A DNA stretch of 64,000 nt from Pontibacillus sp. HMF3514 (GCF_009858175.1 NZ_CP047393.1:434001-498000); one strand, 5' to 3'. Shown: positions 52,043 to 62,451, counted from the first letter of the stretch. The notes: a model not told the origin generated them from the letters alone. A program made the numbers and translations.

Positions 52043-52129
52043 AACTATAATATTATTTTCTGAATTGAAGGAAAATTGTATGGCGATGTATAATCTATTC
52101 AAATAAAGTGGAAAAAAGGAGGATCTTAA

Positions 52130-52240
52130 ATGGGAGAAGAATTTGCTCTATCTGGAGCTACATGGTTTTGGTTGTTTGTTCCAATGCCAATTTTAATTAT
52201 TTTATCAACAATTACTTTATTTACTGGAAGGAGAGATTAG
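52130..52240 (+). CDS. 36-aa symporter small accessory protein
   Basis: MGEEFALSGATWFWLFVPMP then ILIILSTITLFTGRRD. One membrane helix, with AAAAGGAGG at a good distance before the ATG. It ends 6 bases before opuE, and its last codons contain the opuE Shine-Dalgarno (GGAAGGAGAG), so the two are translationally linked. Tiny single-helix proteins encoded before sodium/solute symporters are known as symporter small accessory proteins; I assign it by position and type, not by alignment. Confidence 0.65.
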   Translation: MGEEFALSGATWFWLFVPMPILIILSTITLFTGRRD

Positions 52241-52246
52241 TACCCA

Positions 52247-53686
52247 ATGAGTACTGCTACGTTAATTACGTTTATTATTTATTTAATTGGAATGCTTTTA
52301 ATTGGTCTAGCGGCTTATCGCTTGACTAGTAATTTATCAGACTATGTATTAGGTGGACGCCGCCTTGGACCAGGTGTTGCTGCATTAAGTGCCGGAGCAT
52401 CAGACATGAGTGGTTGGTTGCTACTTGGATTACCTGGTGCCATTTACGCTGGAGGTTTATCTAGTGCTTGGATTGGTGTCGGACTTGCTATTGGTGCCTA
52501 CTTAAACTGGCAATTTGTTGCGCGTCGACTACGTAATTATACGGAGGTTGCCAACGATTCAATCACAGTGCCAGACTTCTTTGAAAATCGCTTCCGTGAC
52601 AACTCGCATGTTTTGCGTGTTATCTCCGCACTTGTTATTTTACTATTTTTCACATTCTATACGTCTTCTGGTATGGTAGCCGGAGCAAAATTATTTGAAG
52701 CATCCTTTGGTTTAGGGTATGAACAAGCTCTATGGATTGGTGCTATTGTTATTATTTCGTACACATTTTTAGGTGGATTCTTAGCAGTAAGTTGGACGGA
52801 CTTCGTTCAAGGAATCCTAATGTTCTTAGCTCTTATCGCTGTACCAATTGTGGCTATTAGTGAACTTGGTGGATGGAATCAAGTTATGCAAACAGTAGGG
52901 GAAATTGATCCAAGCCGTTTAGACATGGTTAAAGGTGTTGGCGTATTAGCTGTTATTTCTTCTATGGCATGGGGACTTGGTTACTTTGGTCAGCCACATA
53001 TCTTAACACGTTTTATGGCATTACGTTCTTCTAAAGATGTACCAAAAGCTCGTTTCATCGGTATGACTTGGATGATCCTAGGTCTATATGGTGCTATCTT
53101 TACTGGTTTTGTTGGTCTAGCTTATGTAAGTGACGTTGCTAACGCTGGCAACTTAGCAGAGTTTGGTGTAAAAGTTGTAACTGATGGTGGAGTTCAGATG
53201 TTAGATGACCCTGAGAAAATCTTCATTGCATTCTCTCAAATCTTATTCCACCCAGTGATTGCAGGTATTCTATTAGCAGCAATTCTATCTGCAATCATGA
53301 GTACAATTGACTCTCAGCTACTTGTATCATCTTCAGCTGTAGCGGAGGACTTTTATAAAGCAATCCTTCGTAAAAATGCATCTGAACGTGAGCTTGTATG
53401 GGTAGGTCGTATTTCTGTTGGTGTAATTGCACTAATTGCTATCCTACTTGCTTACAACCCGGAAAGCTCAGTGCTTGGCCTTGTAAGTTATGCTTGGGCA
53501 GGATTTGGTGCTTCATTCGGTCCAATTATCTTGCTTTCTTTATTCTGGAAGCAATTAGGAACAGGTCTTTACGAAATTGTTCCAGGTTTCATTCTATGTG
53601 CACTAGTAGCTATAGTTGTTAGTCTAATGAGCCGTCGTCCAAGTGACGAAATCATTGCAGAATTCGATCAAGCAAAAAGCATGTAA
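52247..53686 (+). CDS. opuE: sodium/proline symporter OpuE/PutP
   Basis: 479 aa, SSS family with about 13 membrane helices. Signature regions: SDYVLGGRRLGPGVAALSAGASDMSGW near the N-terminus, GAYLNWQFVARRLR, and SAIMSTIDSQLLVSSSAVAEDFY. Imports proline with Na+. Its place before gatCAB matches osmoregulated opuE of B. subtilis, whereas the P5C dehydrogenase upstream suggests a catabolic PutP role; both are possible. Confidence 0.92.
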   Translation: MSTATLITFIIYLIGMLLIGLAAYRLTSNLSDYVLGGRRLGPGVAALSAGASDMSGWLLLGLPGAIYAGGLSSAWIGVGLAIGAYLNWQFVARRLRNYTEVANDSITVPDFFENRFRDNSHVLRVISALVILLFFTFYTSSGMVAGAKLFEASFGLGYEQALWIGAIVIISYTFLGGFLAVSWTDFVQGILMFLALIAVPIVAISELGGWNQVMQTVGEIDPSRLDMVKGVGVLAVISSMAWGLGYFGQPHILTRFMALRSSKDVPKARFIGMTWMILGLYGAIFTGFVGLAYVSDVANAGNLAEFGVKVVTDGGVQMLDDPEKIFIAFSQILFHPVIAGILLAAILSAIMSTIDSQLLVSSSAVAEDFYKAILRKNASERELVWVGRISVGVIALIAILLAYNPESSVLGLVSYAWAGFGASFGPIILLSLFWKQLGTGLYEIVPGFILCALVAIVVSLMSRRPSDEIIAEFDQAKSM

Positions 53687-53697
53687 TATACAATTTG

Positions 53698-53733
53698 AAG
53701 AACCTCTTCTTTCTAGAAGGGGTTCTTTTTTAT
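53698..53733 (+). terminator. terminator after opuE
   Basis: AAGAACCTCTTCT / AGAAGGGGTTCTT with a 4-base loop, then TTTTTATA. Confidence 0.85.
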
Positions 53734-53876
53734 ATGTATCACAACCTAAATAACATAAACATTTAAATAAGTTGGAATTTGACAGTTCTCATTCAACTCA
53801 GTCTTCTTGATTGTTATACGGTAATTTTGGTATCATCATATATTATGTGATGTTCGATACGAATGGAGGTTATACA

Positions 53877-54167
53877 ATGTCACGCATTGATAAAGAACAA
53901 GTAAAGCACGTTGCTCATTTAGCACGTTTACATGTTTCTGAAGAAGAAGCAGATAAGTTTACAAAGCAGCTAGACGATATCATCTCGATGGCTGAACAGT
54001 TAAATGAATTAGATACTGAAGGTGTAGAACCAACTACACACGTTTTAGATTTGAAAAATGTCATGCGTAAAGATGAACCGAAAAAATGGATTACGCAAGA
54101 TGAAGCATTGAAAAACGCACCGGAAAAACAAGATGGCCAAATCCGTGTGCCATCCATTTTGGAATAG
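53877..54167 (+). CDS. gatC: Glu-tRNA(Gln)/Asp-tRNA(Asn) amidotransferase subunit C
   Basis: 96 aa GatC; starts [20 protein letters not shown] and ends with the usual IRVPSILE. Stabilises GatA-GatB. ATG 53877 follows TGGAGG by 7 bases; earlier in-frame starts have no ribosome binding site. Heads gatCAB. Confidence 0.96.
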   Translation: MSRIDKEQVKHVAHLARLHVSEEEADKFTKQLDDIISMAEQLNELDTEGVEPTTHVLDLKNVMRKDEPKKWITQDEALKNAPEKQDGQIRVPSILE

Positions 54168-54179
54168 GAGGTTAATCGC

Positions 54180-55655
54180 ATGTCTCTTTTTGATCATAAG
54201 CTTTCAGAAATACAGGAATGGCTACATAACAAAGAGATCTCCGTTAATGATCTTTTAGATGAAGCCTTTAAGCGTATTGAAGAAGTTGATGGAGAAGTAA
54301 AATCCTTTTTAACACTTAACGAAGAAGGAGCTCGTGAGCGTGCAAAAGAACTAGATGAATTACGAGGCACGAAAGAAGGTCGTGGCTTGTTATTTGGTAT
54401 GCCGATCGCGATTAAAGATAACATTGTAACAAAAGGCTTACGTACAACAGCAGCAAGCCAGATTTTGGACAACCTTTATGATCCTTTATACGATGCTCAT
54501 GTTGTTCAAAAGCTAAATAATGCTGAGTCTGTAACAGTTGGAAAACTTAACATGGACGAATTTGCTATGGGTTCTTCAAACGAAAACTCTAGCTACTTCC
54601 CTACACGTAATCCTTGGAACACGGATTATGTTCCAGGAGGATCTAGTGGTGCATCAGCAGCGTCCGTAGCTGCAGGTGAAGTTCCGTTCTCTCTAGGTTC
54701 TGACACAGGTGGCTCTATCCGTCAACCTGCAGCGTATTGTGGTGTTGTAGGTCTTAAACCAACATACGGTCGTGTATCTCGTTTTGGTCTGATCGCTTTT
54801 GCGTCATCCCTTGACCAAATTGGACCGTTAACACGTACTGTAGAGGATAATGCATATATTCTTGAAACAATTGCTGGGCATGACAAAATGGACTCTACTT
54901 CAGCAGATGTAGAAGTACCAAAATATACAGAAGCATTAACAGGTGATGTAAAAGACCTGAAAATTGCTGTACCTAAGGAGTACCTTGGTGAAGGTGTATC
55001 TGAAGAAGTTAAAACAGCTGTTCAAAATGCAATTAAAGAATATGAGAAGATGGGAGCAACATGGGAAGAGGTTACACTTCCTCACTCTAAGTATGCCCTA
55101 TCAACGTATTACCTAATTTCATCCTCAGAAGCATCTGCAAACCTTGCTCGCTTCGATGGGGTTCGTTATGGTCGTCGTTCTGAAAAAGCAGAGAACATGC
55201 TAGACATGTTTAAGCTTTCCCGTAGCGAAGGCTTTGGTGATGAAGTGAAGCGCCGTATTATGCTTGGTACATTTGCGTTAAGCTCTGGTTACTATGATGC
55301 TTACTATAAAAAAGCGCAACAAGTACGTACGCTAATCAAGAAGGACTTTGACGACATTTTCGAAAACTATGACGTCATCATTGGACCTACTACACCAACA
55401 CCAGCCTTTAAAGTTGGTTCAAAAACAGATGATCCATTAACGATGTATGCTAACGACATCCTAACGATCCCTGTGAACTTAGCGGGTGTTCCGGGTATTT
55501 CCGTACCTTGTGGCTTCTCTTCAGAAGGCTTACCGATCGGCTTACAAATCATCGGAAAGCACTTTGATGAAAGCACAGTGTATCGTGCAGCGCACGCTTT
55601 TGAACAAGCAACAGATTACCATAAGCAAAAACCGTCCCTGGGAGGTGCCCAATAA
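54180..55655 (+). CDS. gatA: aspartyl/glutamyl-tRNA amidotransferase subunit A
   Basis: 491 aa amidase-signature enzyme supplying ammonia from glutamine. Ser-cisSer-Lys elements: Lys in [26 protein letters not shown] and [19 protein letters not shown]. Shares one base with gatB (TAATG). Confidence 0.97.
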   Translation: MSLFDHKLSEIQEWLHNKEISVNDLLDEAFKRIEEVDGEVKSFLTLNEEGARERAKELDELRGTKEGRGLLFGMPIAIKDNIVTKGLRTTAASQILDNLYDPLYDAHVVQKLNNAESVTVGKLNMDEFAMGSSNENSSYFPTRNPWNTDYVPGGSSGASAASVAAGEVPFSLGSDTGGSIRQPAAYCGVVGLKPTYGRVSRFGLIAFASSLDQIGPLTRTVEDNAYILETIAGHDKMDSTSADVEVPKYTEALTGDVKDLKIAVPKEYLGEGVSEEVKTAVQNAIKEYEKMGATWEEVTLPHSKYALSTYYLISSSEASANLARFDGVRYGRRSEKAENMLDMFKLSRSEGFGDEVKRRIMLGTFALSSGYYDAYYKKAQQVRTLIKKDFDDIFENYDVIIGPTTPTPAFKVGSKTDDPLTMYANDILTIPVNLAGVPGISVPCGFSSEGLPIGLQIIGKHFDESTVYRAAHAFEQATDYHKQKPSLGGAQ

Positions 55656-57085
55656 TGAACTTCGAAACGATTATCGGAATTGAAGTCCACGTAGAATTAA
55701 AAACTGCATCGAAAATTTTCAGCCCGAGTCCGAACATGTTTGGTGATGAGCCGAATACAAACGTGAACCCGATCGACTTAGGGTACCCAGGTGTTTTACC
55801 GGTTTTAAATGAAGAAGTTATTAATTACGCAATGAAGGCTGCTATGGCATTAAACTGTGACATTGCTACTGATACGAAATTTGACCGAAAGAACTATTTC
55901 TACCCAGATAACCCGAAAGCTTATCAAATTTCTCAGTTTGATCAGCCACTAGGTGAAAACGGATATATCGATATTGAAGTAGACGGTAAAACGAAGCGAA
56001 TCGGTATTACACGTCTTCATGTTGAAGAAGATGCGGGTAAACTTACGCACAGTGATGATGGCTACTCCCTAGTAGACTACAATCGTCAAGGGACACCACT
56101 TGTTGAGATTGTATCTGAGCCAGACATTCGCTCTCCAAAAGAAGCATATGCTTACTTGGAAAAGCTGAAGAATATCATTCAATATACAGGCGTTTCGGAT
56201 TGTAAGATGGAAGAAGGTTCGCTTCGTGCTGACGCAAACATTTCCATTCGCCCAATCGGCCAAGACGAATTTGGTACTAAAACAGAATTAAAGAACTTAA
56301 ACTCCTTCTCTTTCGTTCAAAAAGGACTAGAGTTTGAAGAGCAGCGTCAGGAAAAAGCATTACTTGCAGGCGAAGAGATCCTACAAGAAACACGTCGTTT
56401 TGATGAGTCTTCTAAAAAGACGATTCTGATGCGTGTTAAAGAAGGATCAGACGACTATCGTTATTTCCCGGAGCCGGACCTAGTTCCTCTTTACATTAAC
56501 GATGATTGGAAAGAACGCATACGTGCTGAGATTCCTGAGCTTCCAGATGCTCGTAAAGAACGTTACGTGAAAGAACTAGAGTTACCTGAATACGATGCAA
56601 TGGTTCTTACAAATAACAAAGCTCTATCTGATTTCTTTGAAGAAACGATCAACGCTGGAGCTGATGTGAAGCAAGCTTCTAACTGGTTAATGGGTGAAGT
56701 ATCTGCTTACATGAATAAGAACTACAAAGAAATTCATGAACTTGCATTAACACCAGAAGGCCTTGCGAAAATGATCAAATTGATCGAAGACGGAACCATT
56801 TCTTCTAAAATTGCGAAGAAAGTATTTGCTGAGCTAGTTGAAAACGGTGGCGATCCAGAGAAAATCGTTAAGGACAAAGGTCTTGTGCAGATCTCAGATG
56901 AAGGACAACTTCGTGAGATTATCACAGGTATTCTTGATGAAAACCCACAGTCCATTGAAGACTATAAGAACGGTAAAGACCGTGCCCTAGGCTTCCTTGT
57001 TGGACAGACGATGAAAGCGACCAAAGGACAGGCAAACCCACCTATGGTTAACAAAATCATCTTAGAAGAGATCGAAAAACGCTAG
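55655..57085 (+). CDS. gatB: aspartyl/glutamyl-tRNA amidotransferase subunit B
   Basis: 476 aa. Phosphorylates and transamidates mischarged Glu-tRNA(Gln)/Asp-tRNA(Asn). N-terminal [11 protein letters not shown] and the GatB motif [14 protein letters not shown] are clear; C-terminal tRNA-binding YqeY-like domain ends [17 protein letters not shown]. Confidence 0.97.
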   Translation: MNFETIIGIEVHVELKTASKIFSPSPNMFGDEPNTNVNPIDLGYPGVLPVLNEEVINYAMKAAMALNCDIATDTKFDRKNYFYPDNPKAYQISQFDQPLGENGYIDIEVDGKTKRIGITRLHVEEDAGKLTHSDDGYSLVDYNRQGTPLVEIVSEPDIRSPKEAYAYLEKLKNIIQYTGVSDCKMEEGSLRADANISIRPIGQDEFGTKTELKNLNSFSFVQKGLEFEEQRQEKALLAGEEILQETRRFDESSKKTILMRVKEGSDDYRYFPEPDLVPLYINDDWKERIRAEIPELPDARKERYVKELELPEYDAMVLTNNKALSDFFEETINAGADVKQASNWLMGEVSAYMNKNYKEIHELALTPEGLAKMIKLIEDGTISSKIAKKVFAELVENGGDPEKIVKDKGLVQISDEGQLREIITGILDENPQSIEDYKNGKDRALGFLVGQTMKATKGQANPPMVNKIILEEIEKR

Positions 57086-57109
57086 AATACGAATTAGTCA
57101 CAAATGAGG

Positions 57110-57140
57110 AAAAGCACGCTTTCTTGGCGTGCTTTTCTAT
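57110..57140 (+). terminator. terminator after gatB
   Basis: AAAAGCACGC / GCGTGCTTTT with a loop of 7-8 bases. Confidence 0.8.
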
Positions 57141-57251
57141 GTGTTAAATACCACATCATCGGAAATCCTATAAAAGGGCTTAAACTTTTCAAATAAAGGA
57201 AAAAGAAGTATGATGATGAAAGGAAATATGGCTTGGATGGGGGTAAGACCT

Positions 57252-58148
57252 ATGAAGCGAGCACGGATTATCTACAATCCAACCTCTGGCAGAGAAGCCG
57301 TTAAGAGAGAGCTCCCTGAAATATTGCAACGATTTGAACAAGCGGGATATGAAACATCCACCCATTGTACAGTAGGTTCAGGTGACGCGACACATGCAGC
57401 AGAAATAGCTGCACAGCGAAAGTTTGATGTCGTCGTCGCAGCTGGTGGGGATGGAACTATTAACGAAGTTATTAATGGTCTTGCTGAGAACGAGCATCGA
57501 CCTAAACTAGGGATAATCCCTGTTGGAACGACAAACGATTTTGCTCGAGCAATTTGTGTACCGCGAAATATTAAAAAAGCGATTGATGTCATTTTAGATG
57601 ACTTTTCAAAAGAACTGGATATTGGGCGAGTTAATGATCAATACTTCGTAAATATCGCTGGTGGTGGGAAGCTAACCGAGTTAACCTATGAAGTGCCAAG
57701 TAAGCTCAAGACAATGTTGGGTCAATTGGCGTATTACTTAAAAGGAGTCGAAATGATTCCCTCCCTTAGACCAACTCATGTGCAAATTGAGTATGATGGG
57801 AAATGGTATGAAGGGGAAGTTATGGTCTTTCTTGTATCCAATACAAATTCAGTTGGTGGCCTTGAAAAATTAGCTCCAGATGCTTACATGGATGATGGCA
57901 TGTTTGATTTACTTATTATTAAGAAAGTCAATCTAGCTGAACTTATTCGCCTTGCTTCATTAGCTATGAAAGGGAACCATGTTAATGATCCTAATGTCAT
58001 CTATGCAAAAGCAAATCGCATAAAAGTTTTAACGGATGAAAAAATGCAATTAAATATAGACGGAGAATTTGGCGGATTATTACCCGGGGAATTTGTCAAT
58101 TTATATCGCCACCTCGAATTTTTTGTCCCAAGAGATCGATGGGAGTAA
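57252..58148 (+). CDS. dgkB: diacylglycerol kinase, DgkB type
   Basis: 298 aa lipid kinase with the DAGK catalytic motif VAAGGDGTINEVINGL and GIIPVGTTNDFARA. Recycles diacylglycerol released by lipoteichoic acid synthesis to phosphatidic acid. I use ATG 57252 (MKRARIIYNPTSG), where family homology begins; upstream in-frame ATGs give an unlikely extension. The order gatB-dgkB-rlmCD follows B. subtilis. Confidence 0.92.
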   Translation: MKRARIIYNPTSGREAVKRELPEILQRFEQAGYETSTHCTVGSGDATHAAEIAAQRKFDVVVAAGGDGTINEVINGLAENEHRPKLGIIPVGTTNDFARAICVPRNIKKAIDVILDDFSKELDIGRVNDQYFVNIAGGGKLTELTYEVPSKLKTMLGQLAYYLKGVEMIPSLRPTHVQIEYDGKWYEGEVMVFLVSNTNSVGGLEKLAPDAYMDDGMFDLLIIKKVNLAELIRLASLAMKGNHVNDPNVIYAKANRIKVLTDEKMQLNIDGEFGGLLPGEFVNLYRHLEFFVPRDRWE

Positions 58149-58163
58149 TAATATAAAGTAGAT

Positions 58164-58218
58164 GCCTTGTTACGCTCGAGGTTTGTCGAGACTGACAAAG
58201 TCCGAGCGTAACACGGTA
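58164..58218 (+). repeat. hairpin with TTTGT/GACAAA core
   Basis: GTTACGCTCG / CGAGCGTAAC arms (58169-58178 and 58203-58212) around GTTTGTCGAGACTGACAAAG. The core resembles the GTGCCTGTCACC hairpins, but the outer arms are different. Lies after dgkB. Confidence 0.5.
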
Positions 58219-58249
58219 CCATAACAAGATGGTAAAGGAAGTTATATAG

Positions 58250-59623
58250 ATGTCAAAACCACAGCCACCTGTGCAGAAAAATGAAACCGTAGAGCTAACA
58301 TTTGAAGACTTAACACATGAAGGCAATGGTGTAGGCAAAGTTGATGGCTATCCGCTCTTCGTTCCTTATGGTTTACCAGGGGAAAAAGGAAAGGTTAAAG
58401 TCATTAAGGTGAAAAAGAATTTTGGCTTCGGTAAGCTCCTTGAAGTTGAGGAGCCAAGCCCTGAACGTGTAGAACCGCCTTGTGATGTCTTTTATCAATG
58501 TGGCGGTTGTCAGATTCAACATATGAGCTATGACATGCAGTTGAACATGAAACGTAATCAAGTGGAAAGCTCTATGCATAAAGTTGGTCATCTGGGTCAT
58601 GTACCCGTACATCCTACACTTGGGATGGAAAATCCATGGCGCTACCGCAACAAGGTGCAAATTCCTGTTGGCAAAGACGGGGATGGTCTTAAAACAGGAT
58701 TCTATCGAAAACGAAGCCATGACATCATCAACATGGATACATGTGTGATCCAGGATGAAAAGAATGACCGTATGGTAGAAGCTGTTCGCCGTATCGCCGA
58801 GAAACATGGTATTCAAGCGTATGATGAAGAAAAGCATCGTGGTACGCTTCGTCATATTATGGTCCGTACAGGTCAAACAACTGGCGATGTGATGGTTGTC
58901 ATGATTACGAAAACTAAAGAACTACCTCATAAAGATGAGATTGTTGAGGAAATTCGACAAACCTATCCGGATGTAAAATCGATCGTTCACAACGTAAACC
59001 CTAAACGTACGAATGTCGTTATGGGAGACCAAACGACGATTCTTTGGGGTGAAAAATATATTAAAGACCGTATTGGTGACATCGAATTCATGATCTCACC
59101 TAAATCGTTCTACCAAGTAAACCCTAATCAAACGAAACAATTATATGATAAGGCTCTTGAATATGCCGATCTGCAAGGACATGAAACGGTGATTGATGCT
59201 TACTGTGGTATCGGAACCATCTCGCTTTTCTTAGCTCAAAAAGCTAAGAAAGTGTATGGTGTAGAGGTCGTTGGTCCAGCTGTGTCAGATGCTAAGAAAA
59301 ATGCTAAGCTAAATGGCTTAGATAACACAGAATTCTTTGTGGGCGAAGCTGAAAAAGTATTTCCGTGGTGGAAGTCCCAAGGCCTTGACCCAGACGTGAT
59401 TGTAGTCGATCCACCTCGAAAAGGCTGCGATGAAAACCTACTTCAGGCGATGATTGAAATGAAGCCGAACAAGATTGTTTATGTTTCCTGTAATCCATCT
59501 ACTTTAGCGCGTGACTTACGTATTTTAGAAGATGGTGGGTTTGAAACACAGGAAGTGCAGCCTGTCGATATGTTTCCTCAGACGGGGCACATTGAATGTG
59601 TAACGTGGCTCAAAAGAAAATAG
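58250..59623 (+). CDS. rlmCD: 23S rRNA (uracil-5)-methyltransferase
   Basis: 457 aa RumA/YefA family. N-terminal TRAM domain ([20 protein letters not shown]), iron-sulfur Cys cluster [11 protein letters not shown] with a further Cys later (MDTCVIQ), SAM site [24 protein letters not shown], and catalytic Cys in [12 protein letters not shown]. In B. subtilis the single enzyme modifies U747 and U1939. AAAGGAAG before the ATG. Confidence 0.94.
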   Translation: MSKPQPPVQKNETVELTFEDLTHEGNGVGKVDGYPLFVPYGLPGEKGKVKVIKVKKNFGFGKLLEVEEPSPERVEPPCDVFYQCGGCQIQHMSYDMQLNMKRNQVESSMHKVGHLGHVPVHPTLGMENPWRYRNKVQIPVGKDGDGLKTGFYRKRSHDIINMDTCVIQDEKNDRMVEAVRRIAEKHGIQAYDEEKHRGTLRHIMVRTGQTTGDVMVVMITKTKELPHKDEIVEEIRQTYPDVKSIVHNVNPKRTNVVMGDQTTILWGEKYIKDRIGDIEFMISPKSFYQVNPNQTKQLYDKALEYADLQGHETVIDAYCGIGTISLFLAQKAKKVYGVEVVGPAVSDAKKNAKLNGLDNTEFFVGEAEKVFPWWKSQGLDPDVIVVDPPRKGCDENLLQAMIEMKPNKIVYVSCNPSTLARDLRILEDGGFETQEVQPVDMFPQTGHIECVTWLKRK

Positions 59624-59637
59624 AAATATAGTATGCA

Positions 59638-59680
59638 GAAGTCCCGAGAGTAGATAAAAGTTTCTCGGGACTTCGCTTTA
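59638..59680 (+). terminator. terminator after rlmCD
   Basis: GAAGTCCCGAGA / TCTCGGGACTTC stem, 12 bp. Confidence 0.75.
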
Positions 59681-59700
59681 TAGTAAAGGTGGTATATTAG

Positions 59701-60201
59701 ATGAATAATAATGATCGGTTAATTCGATTAAGATATGCTCTAGATATAAAAGATCCAGATATGGTGGAAATATTTAAACTTGGTGATATGGAAGTAACAT
59801 TAGAAGAAGTACGTGAAATGCTCACCAAATCCAAGGACAGTTACGACAATGATCGTGATGATGAAGAGGATACAACAGTGGATAATGTGATGCTAGAGTC
59901 ATTTTTAAATGGCCTTATTATTTTGAAAAGAGGCAAGCAAGATCCGAAGCCAGGACAACCTGAAAGGCCCGCACTGTCTGGAGATGAAAGTATCAATAAT
60001 ATCCTACTAAAGAAATTGAAAATTGCACTAAAGTTAACAAGTGAGGATATGCTTGATGTGTTTAACAAAGCAGGAGTCAGAGTCACAAAAGGAGAATTAA
60101 GTGCTCTATTAAGAAAAGAAGGGCATAAAAATTATCAAGAGTGTGGAGATAAGTATGCTAGGAGCTTCTTGAAGGGACTAACGATTTTATATAGAGGCTA
60201 G
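59701..60201 (+). CDS. DUF1456 family protein (YehS-like)
   Basis: 166 aa with two copies of the DUF1456 helical module: NNNDRLIRLRYALDIKDPDM (1-~45) and NNILLKKLKIALKLTSEDML (~100-145), each ending near FLNGLIILKRG / FLKGLTILYRG. Function unknown. AAAGGTGG before the ATG. Confidence 0.85.
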   Translation: MNNNDRLIRLRYALDIKDPDMVEIFKLGDMEVTLEEVREMLTKSKDSYDNDRDDEEDTTVDNVMLESFLNGLIILKRGKQDPKPGQPERPALSGDESINNILLKKLKIALKLTSEDMLDVFNKAGVRVTKGELSALLRKEGHKNYQECGDKYARSFLKGLTILYRG

Positions 60202-60215
60202 ACGATCACAAGTAA

Positions 60216-60284
60216 GTACCTGTCACCAACCAAGTTTTGTTGAATAGTAACGACAAAACTCGGTTGGTGACAGGCACTTTTTTT
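60216..60284 (+). repeat. GTGCCTGTCACC-type hairpin, copy 2
   Basis: Arms GTACCTGTCACCAACCAAGT and its near-complement ending GGTTGGTGACAGGCAC, core TTTTGT...GACAAAA, then a run of seven T. Probably works as the terminator of the DUF1456 gene and, on the other strand, of the 56-aa gene. Confidence 0.7.
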
Positions 60285-60287
60285 GTA

Positions 60288-60458
60288 CTATTCTTGTAAA
60301 GCGTTATAATACTTTAACTCATTTTCAATTTCAAGCAACTTTTGCTCTTGTTTATCAACGGATCGGCCAAATGACTCTAATCTTTCCATATCATCTTGTA
60401 ACCTCAAATATTCCATTTTTAATTCTGCAATCTTTTGGTTAATTTCTTCTTTTTTCAT
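60288..60458 (-). CDS. SE1832-like small coiled-coil protein
   Basis: 56 aa: MKKEEINQKIAELKMEYLRL then QDDMERLESFGRSVDKQEQK... Highly charged, heptad-like, no membrane segment. It resembles the SE1832 family of short Bacillota proteins. AAAGGAGAG precedes the ATG. Function unknown. Confidence 0.75.
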   Translation of the reverse strand: MKKEEINQKIAELKMEYLRLQDDMERLESFGRSVDKQEQKLLEIENELKYYNALQE

Positions 60459-60738
60459 AAGGTACTCTCCTTTAGATGATTCATATATATATTAGTTTAG
60501 TTCATTTATACATGTAAAAAAAGTGTCTGTACACAGTCCGTTTCATGCCTAAGCAAAGCAGGGGAAACAGGAACCGTTTACAATAAGCTTTTACGAAATA
60601 AAGGGAAAGGGGGGCTAAGTTTCAATAAATGTTGGAATGGGACAGGCACTTTTTGTATGATATGGTCTAAATCCGTATTCACGTCGAATAGAGTATGTAT
60701 AGCAACTGCTTTATTCAAAGAGGATAGGGGGAGTACGA

Positions 60739-61461
60739 ATGTTTTCGGTTACAGAAATGCGTACCTTCGAGTTGTTTTCAACCCCTCATATCGCCGTAAT
60801 CTTCATATTTATATTCATTTCTGTTTTGATGGTTATTTTTAGACGGTCCTTAAGACCTCACCAGTCTATCATAAAATGGACATTATTCGGATTATTGATT
60901 ATATGTGAAGTATCCGGACAAATTTGGGAAGCTGCGACAAACCAATATGAAGTTGGGAGTCTTCCTTTACATCTTTGTTCAATCAGTACATTCTTATGTC
61001 TCTATTTATTTCTGAAACCAAATAAGAAAATCTTTTATTTGTTGTTTTTTACCGGTCTTCTTCCTCCCAGTTTAAGCATTATCACACCTGAAATGTTCTA
61101 CCAATTTCCTCACTTTGACTTCTTGAGCTACTTCCTCCATCATGCTGCTATCACTTGGTCCGTCATTTACTTCATTGTGTTTCAGGGTTATCGCGTACCT
61201 GTAAAAGCAATCGGGAGTGTTTTTTTGATCCTGAATCTCATGGCCATCCCAATTTTTATCATCAATATTCTTCTCGACACGAACTTCTTCTACTTGGCTA
61301 ATCCAACTGAATCCAAAACAATTCTATCCTTCTTTGGATCAGGCATTATGTATTATATAAACCTTGAAATAGCAGCGTTTATTGTATTTTCTATTACGTA
61401 CGTTCCAATGTGGATGTTGTTGAAACGAGAAAAGAATAAGCGAATAAACCAAGAGACTTAA
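60739..61461 (+). CDS. ywaF: YwaF/TIGR02206 membrane protein
   Basis: 240 aa with about seven membrane helices; SLPLHLCSISTFL and LHHAAITWSVIYFI match the TIGR02206 (YwaF) family of integral membrane proteins of unknown function. ATG behind AGGGGGAG. The stretch 60460-60738 upstream holds no gene; it contains a degenerate AAGTGTCTGT...GGGACAGGCACTT pair of hairpin ends ~130 bases apart. Confidence 0.85.
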   Translation: MFSVTEMRTFELFSTPHIAVIFIFIFISVLMVIFRRSLRPHQSIIKWTLFGLLIICEVSGQIWEAATNQYEVGSLPLHLCSISTFLCLYLFLKPNKKIFYLLFFTGLLPPSLSIITPEMFYQFPHFDFLSYFLHHAAITWSVIYFIVFQGYRVPVKAIGSVFLILNLMAIPIFIINILLDTNFFYLANPTESKTILSFFGSGIMYYINLEIAAFIVFSITYVPMWMLLKREKNKRINQET

Positions 61462-61463
61462 GT

Positions 61464-61489
61464 ATATTGATCAAACGTTTGATCAATAT
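61464..61489. promoter_or_regulatory. perfect 26-bp palindrome
   Basis: ATATTGATCAAACGTTTGAT then CAATAT; symmetrical around ACGT, without a T-run, so it looks more like an operator than a terminator. It is located 3 bases after the ywaF stop and 90 bases before the acetyltransferase. Confidence 0.45.
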
Positions 61490-61578
61490 CGTCTCCCTTT
61501 GAGGAAATCCCAAGAAAAAGTAATGGAGGAAGGCTGTGGTGAAAAAGAGCTTTCTCCATAATTAGCGGGAGGGGTAGA

Positions 61579-62379
61579 ATGTCTATGATTCTAAAAGATG
61601 CCTCTAAAGAACAGCTCATACAAGCGAATCAAAGAAGCTTGTTAGCGTTTAATAAAGAAATGAGTAATGATAGCGATGTTGTTCATTATCTTCAAAGGGA
61701 TCAAGTTGAGGGTCTCTATAGCCTAATCCCTGTAGAATTCCTGAACCGTGTTATTCTCACAAAGTTAAGTTCTGACCATTTCGAGAAAAAACTTCTAGCC
61801 ATAAAGGATTTTTATATAGATAAGAGCTCTCCATTGAGTTGGGAAATCTGGCCAACAGATTCTCCGGATAATATGGAAGAAAAGCTAAAACAAAATAAAT
61901 TTCAATATTCTAGAGATTATCCAGCTATGTCTGTCCGGGTTAATCACATTGTAGAGGAGCCATTAGGGAACTTAGTCATTAGGAAAGTAAAGAATCAAAC
62001 TGAGGCTGAGGTTTTCGCAGACGTATTCCAAGAGGTTTATGGGTTACCAGACTCCATAAGGGAGGATTTTTTAAGTACGGTCAAAAATAAAGGGTATGAC
62101 CGGGATTTGTTAAATTATGTTGGCTATGTTCAAGGAGAACCTGTATGTGTGTCCACATTTTATTATGCTGCAGGAGTTGCTGGCATCTATAATGTAGGAA
62201 CCAAAAAAGAGCATTCTCGAAAGGGGTATGGAAGAAAAATCACAGCTTATCCTTTACTAGAAGCAAAAAAACAAGGATATGAATATGCCATTCTCCAGTC
62301 ATCTGTACAAGGGGAAAAGGTGTATGCACGAATGGGATTTGATGAATTGTGTAGAGTGAAAGTCTATAAAAGCGTATAG
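61579..62379 (+). CDS. GNAT family N-acetyltransferase
   Basis: 266 aa. The N-terminal half is an unrecognised domain; the C-terminal half is a GNAT fold with the acetyl-CoA loop VGTKKEHSRKGYGRKITAY and the final strand YARMGFDELCRVKVY. Substrate unknown. ATG behind GGGAGGGG. Confidence 0.8.
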   Translation: MSMILKDASKEQLIQANQRSLLAFNKEMSNDSDVVHYLQRDQVEGLYSLIPVEFLNRVILTKLSSDHFEKKLLAIKDFYIDKSSPLSWEIWPTDSPDNMEEKLKQNKFQYSRDYPAMSVRVNHIVEEPLGNLVIRKVKNQTEAEVFADVFQEVYGLPDSIREDFLSTVKNKGYDRDLLNYVGYVQGEPVCVSTFYYAAGVAGIYNVGTKKEHSRKGYGRKITAYPLLEAKKQGYEYAILQSSVQGEKVYARMGFDELCRVKVYKSV

Positions 62380-62394
62380 TGAAAGTGCCTGTCA

Positions 62395-62451
62395 CCCCCA
62401 CGGGTTTTGTAGAATGTTGACAAAATCCGAGAGGTGACAGGCACCTTTTTT
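62395..62451 (+). repeat. GTGCCTGTCACC-type hairpin, copy 3
   Basis: GTGCCTGTCACCCCCACGGG / CCGAGAGGTGACAGGCAC with core TTTTGT...GACAAAAT and TTTTTT at the end. Terminator-like, after the acetyltransferase. Confidence 0.75.

Noticed and set aside
52108-52329. 73-codon frame overlapping the 36-aa gene and the start of opuE
   Set aside because: Shadow frame: starts before the Shine-Dalgarno of the 36-aa gene and runs into opuE out of frame.
60657-60842. 61-codon frame overlapping the start of ywaF
   Set aside because: No ribosome binding site and out of frame with the conserved ywaF protein.
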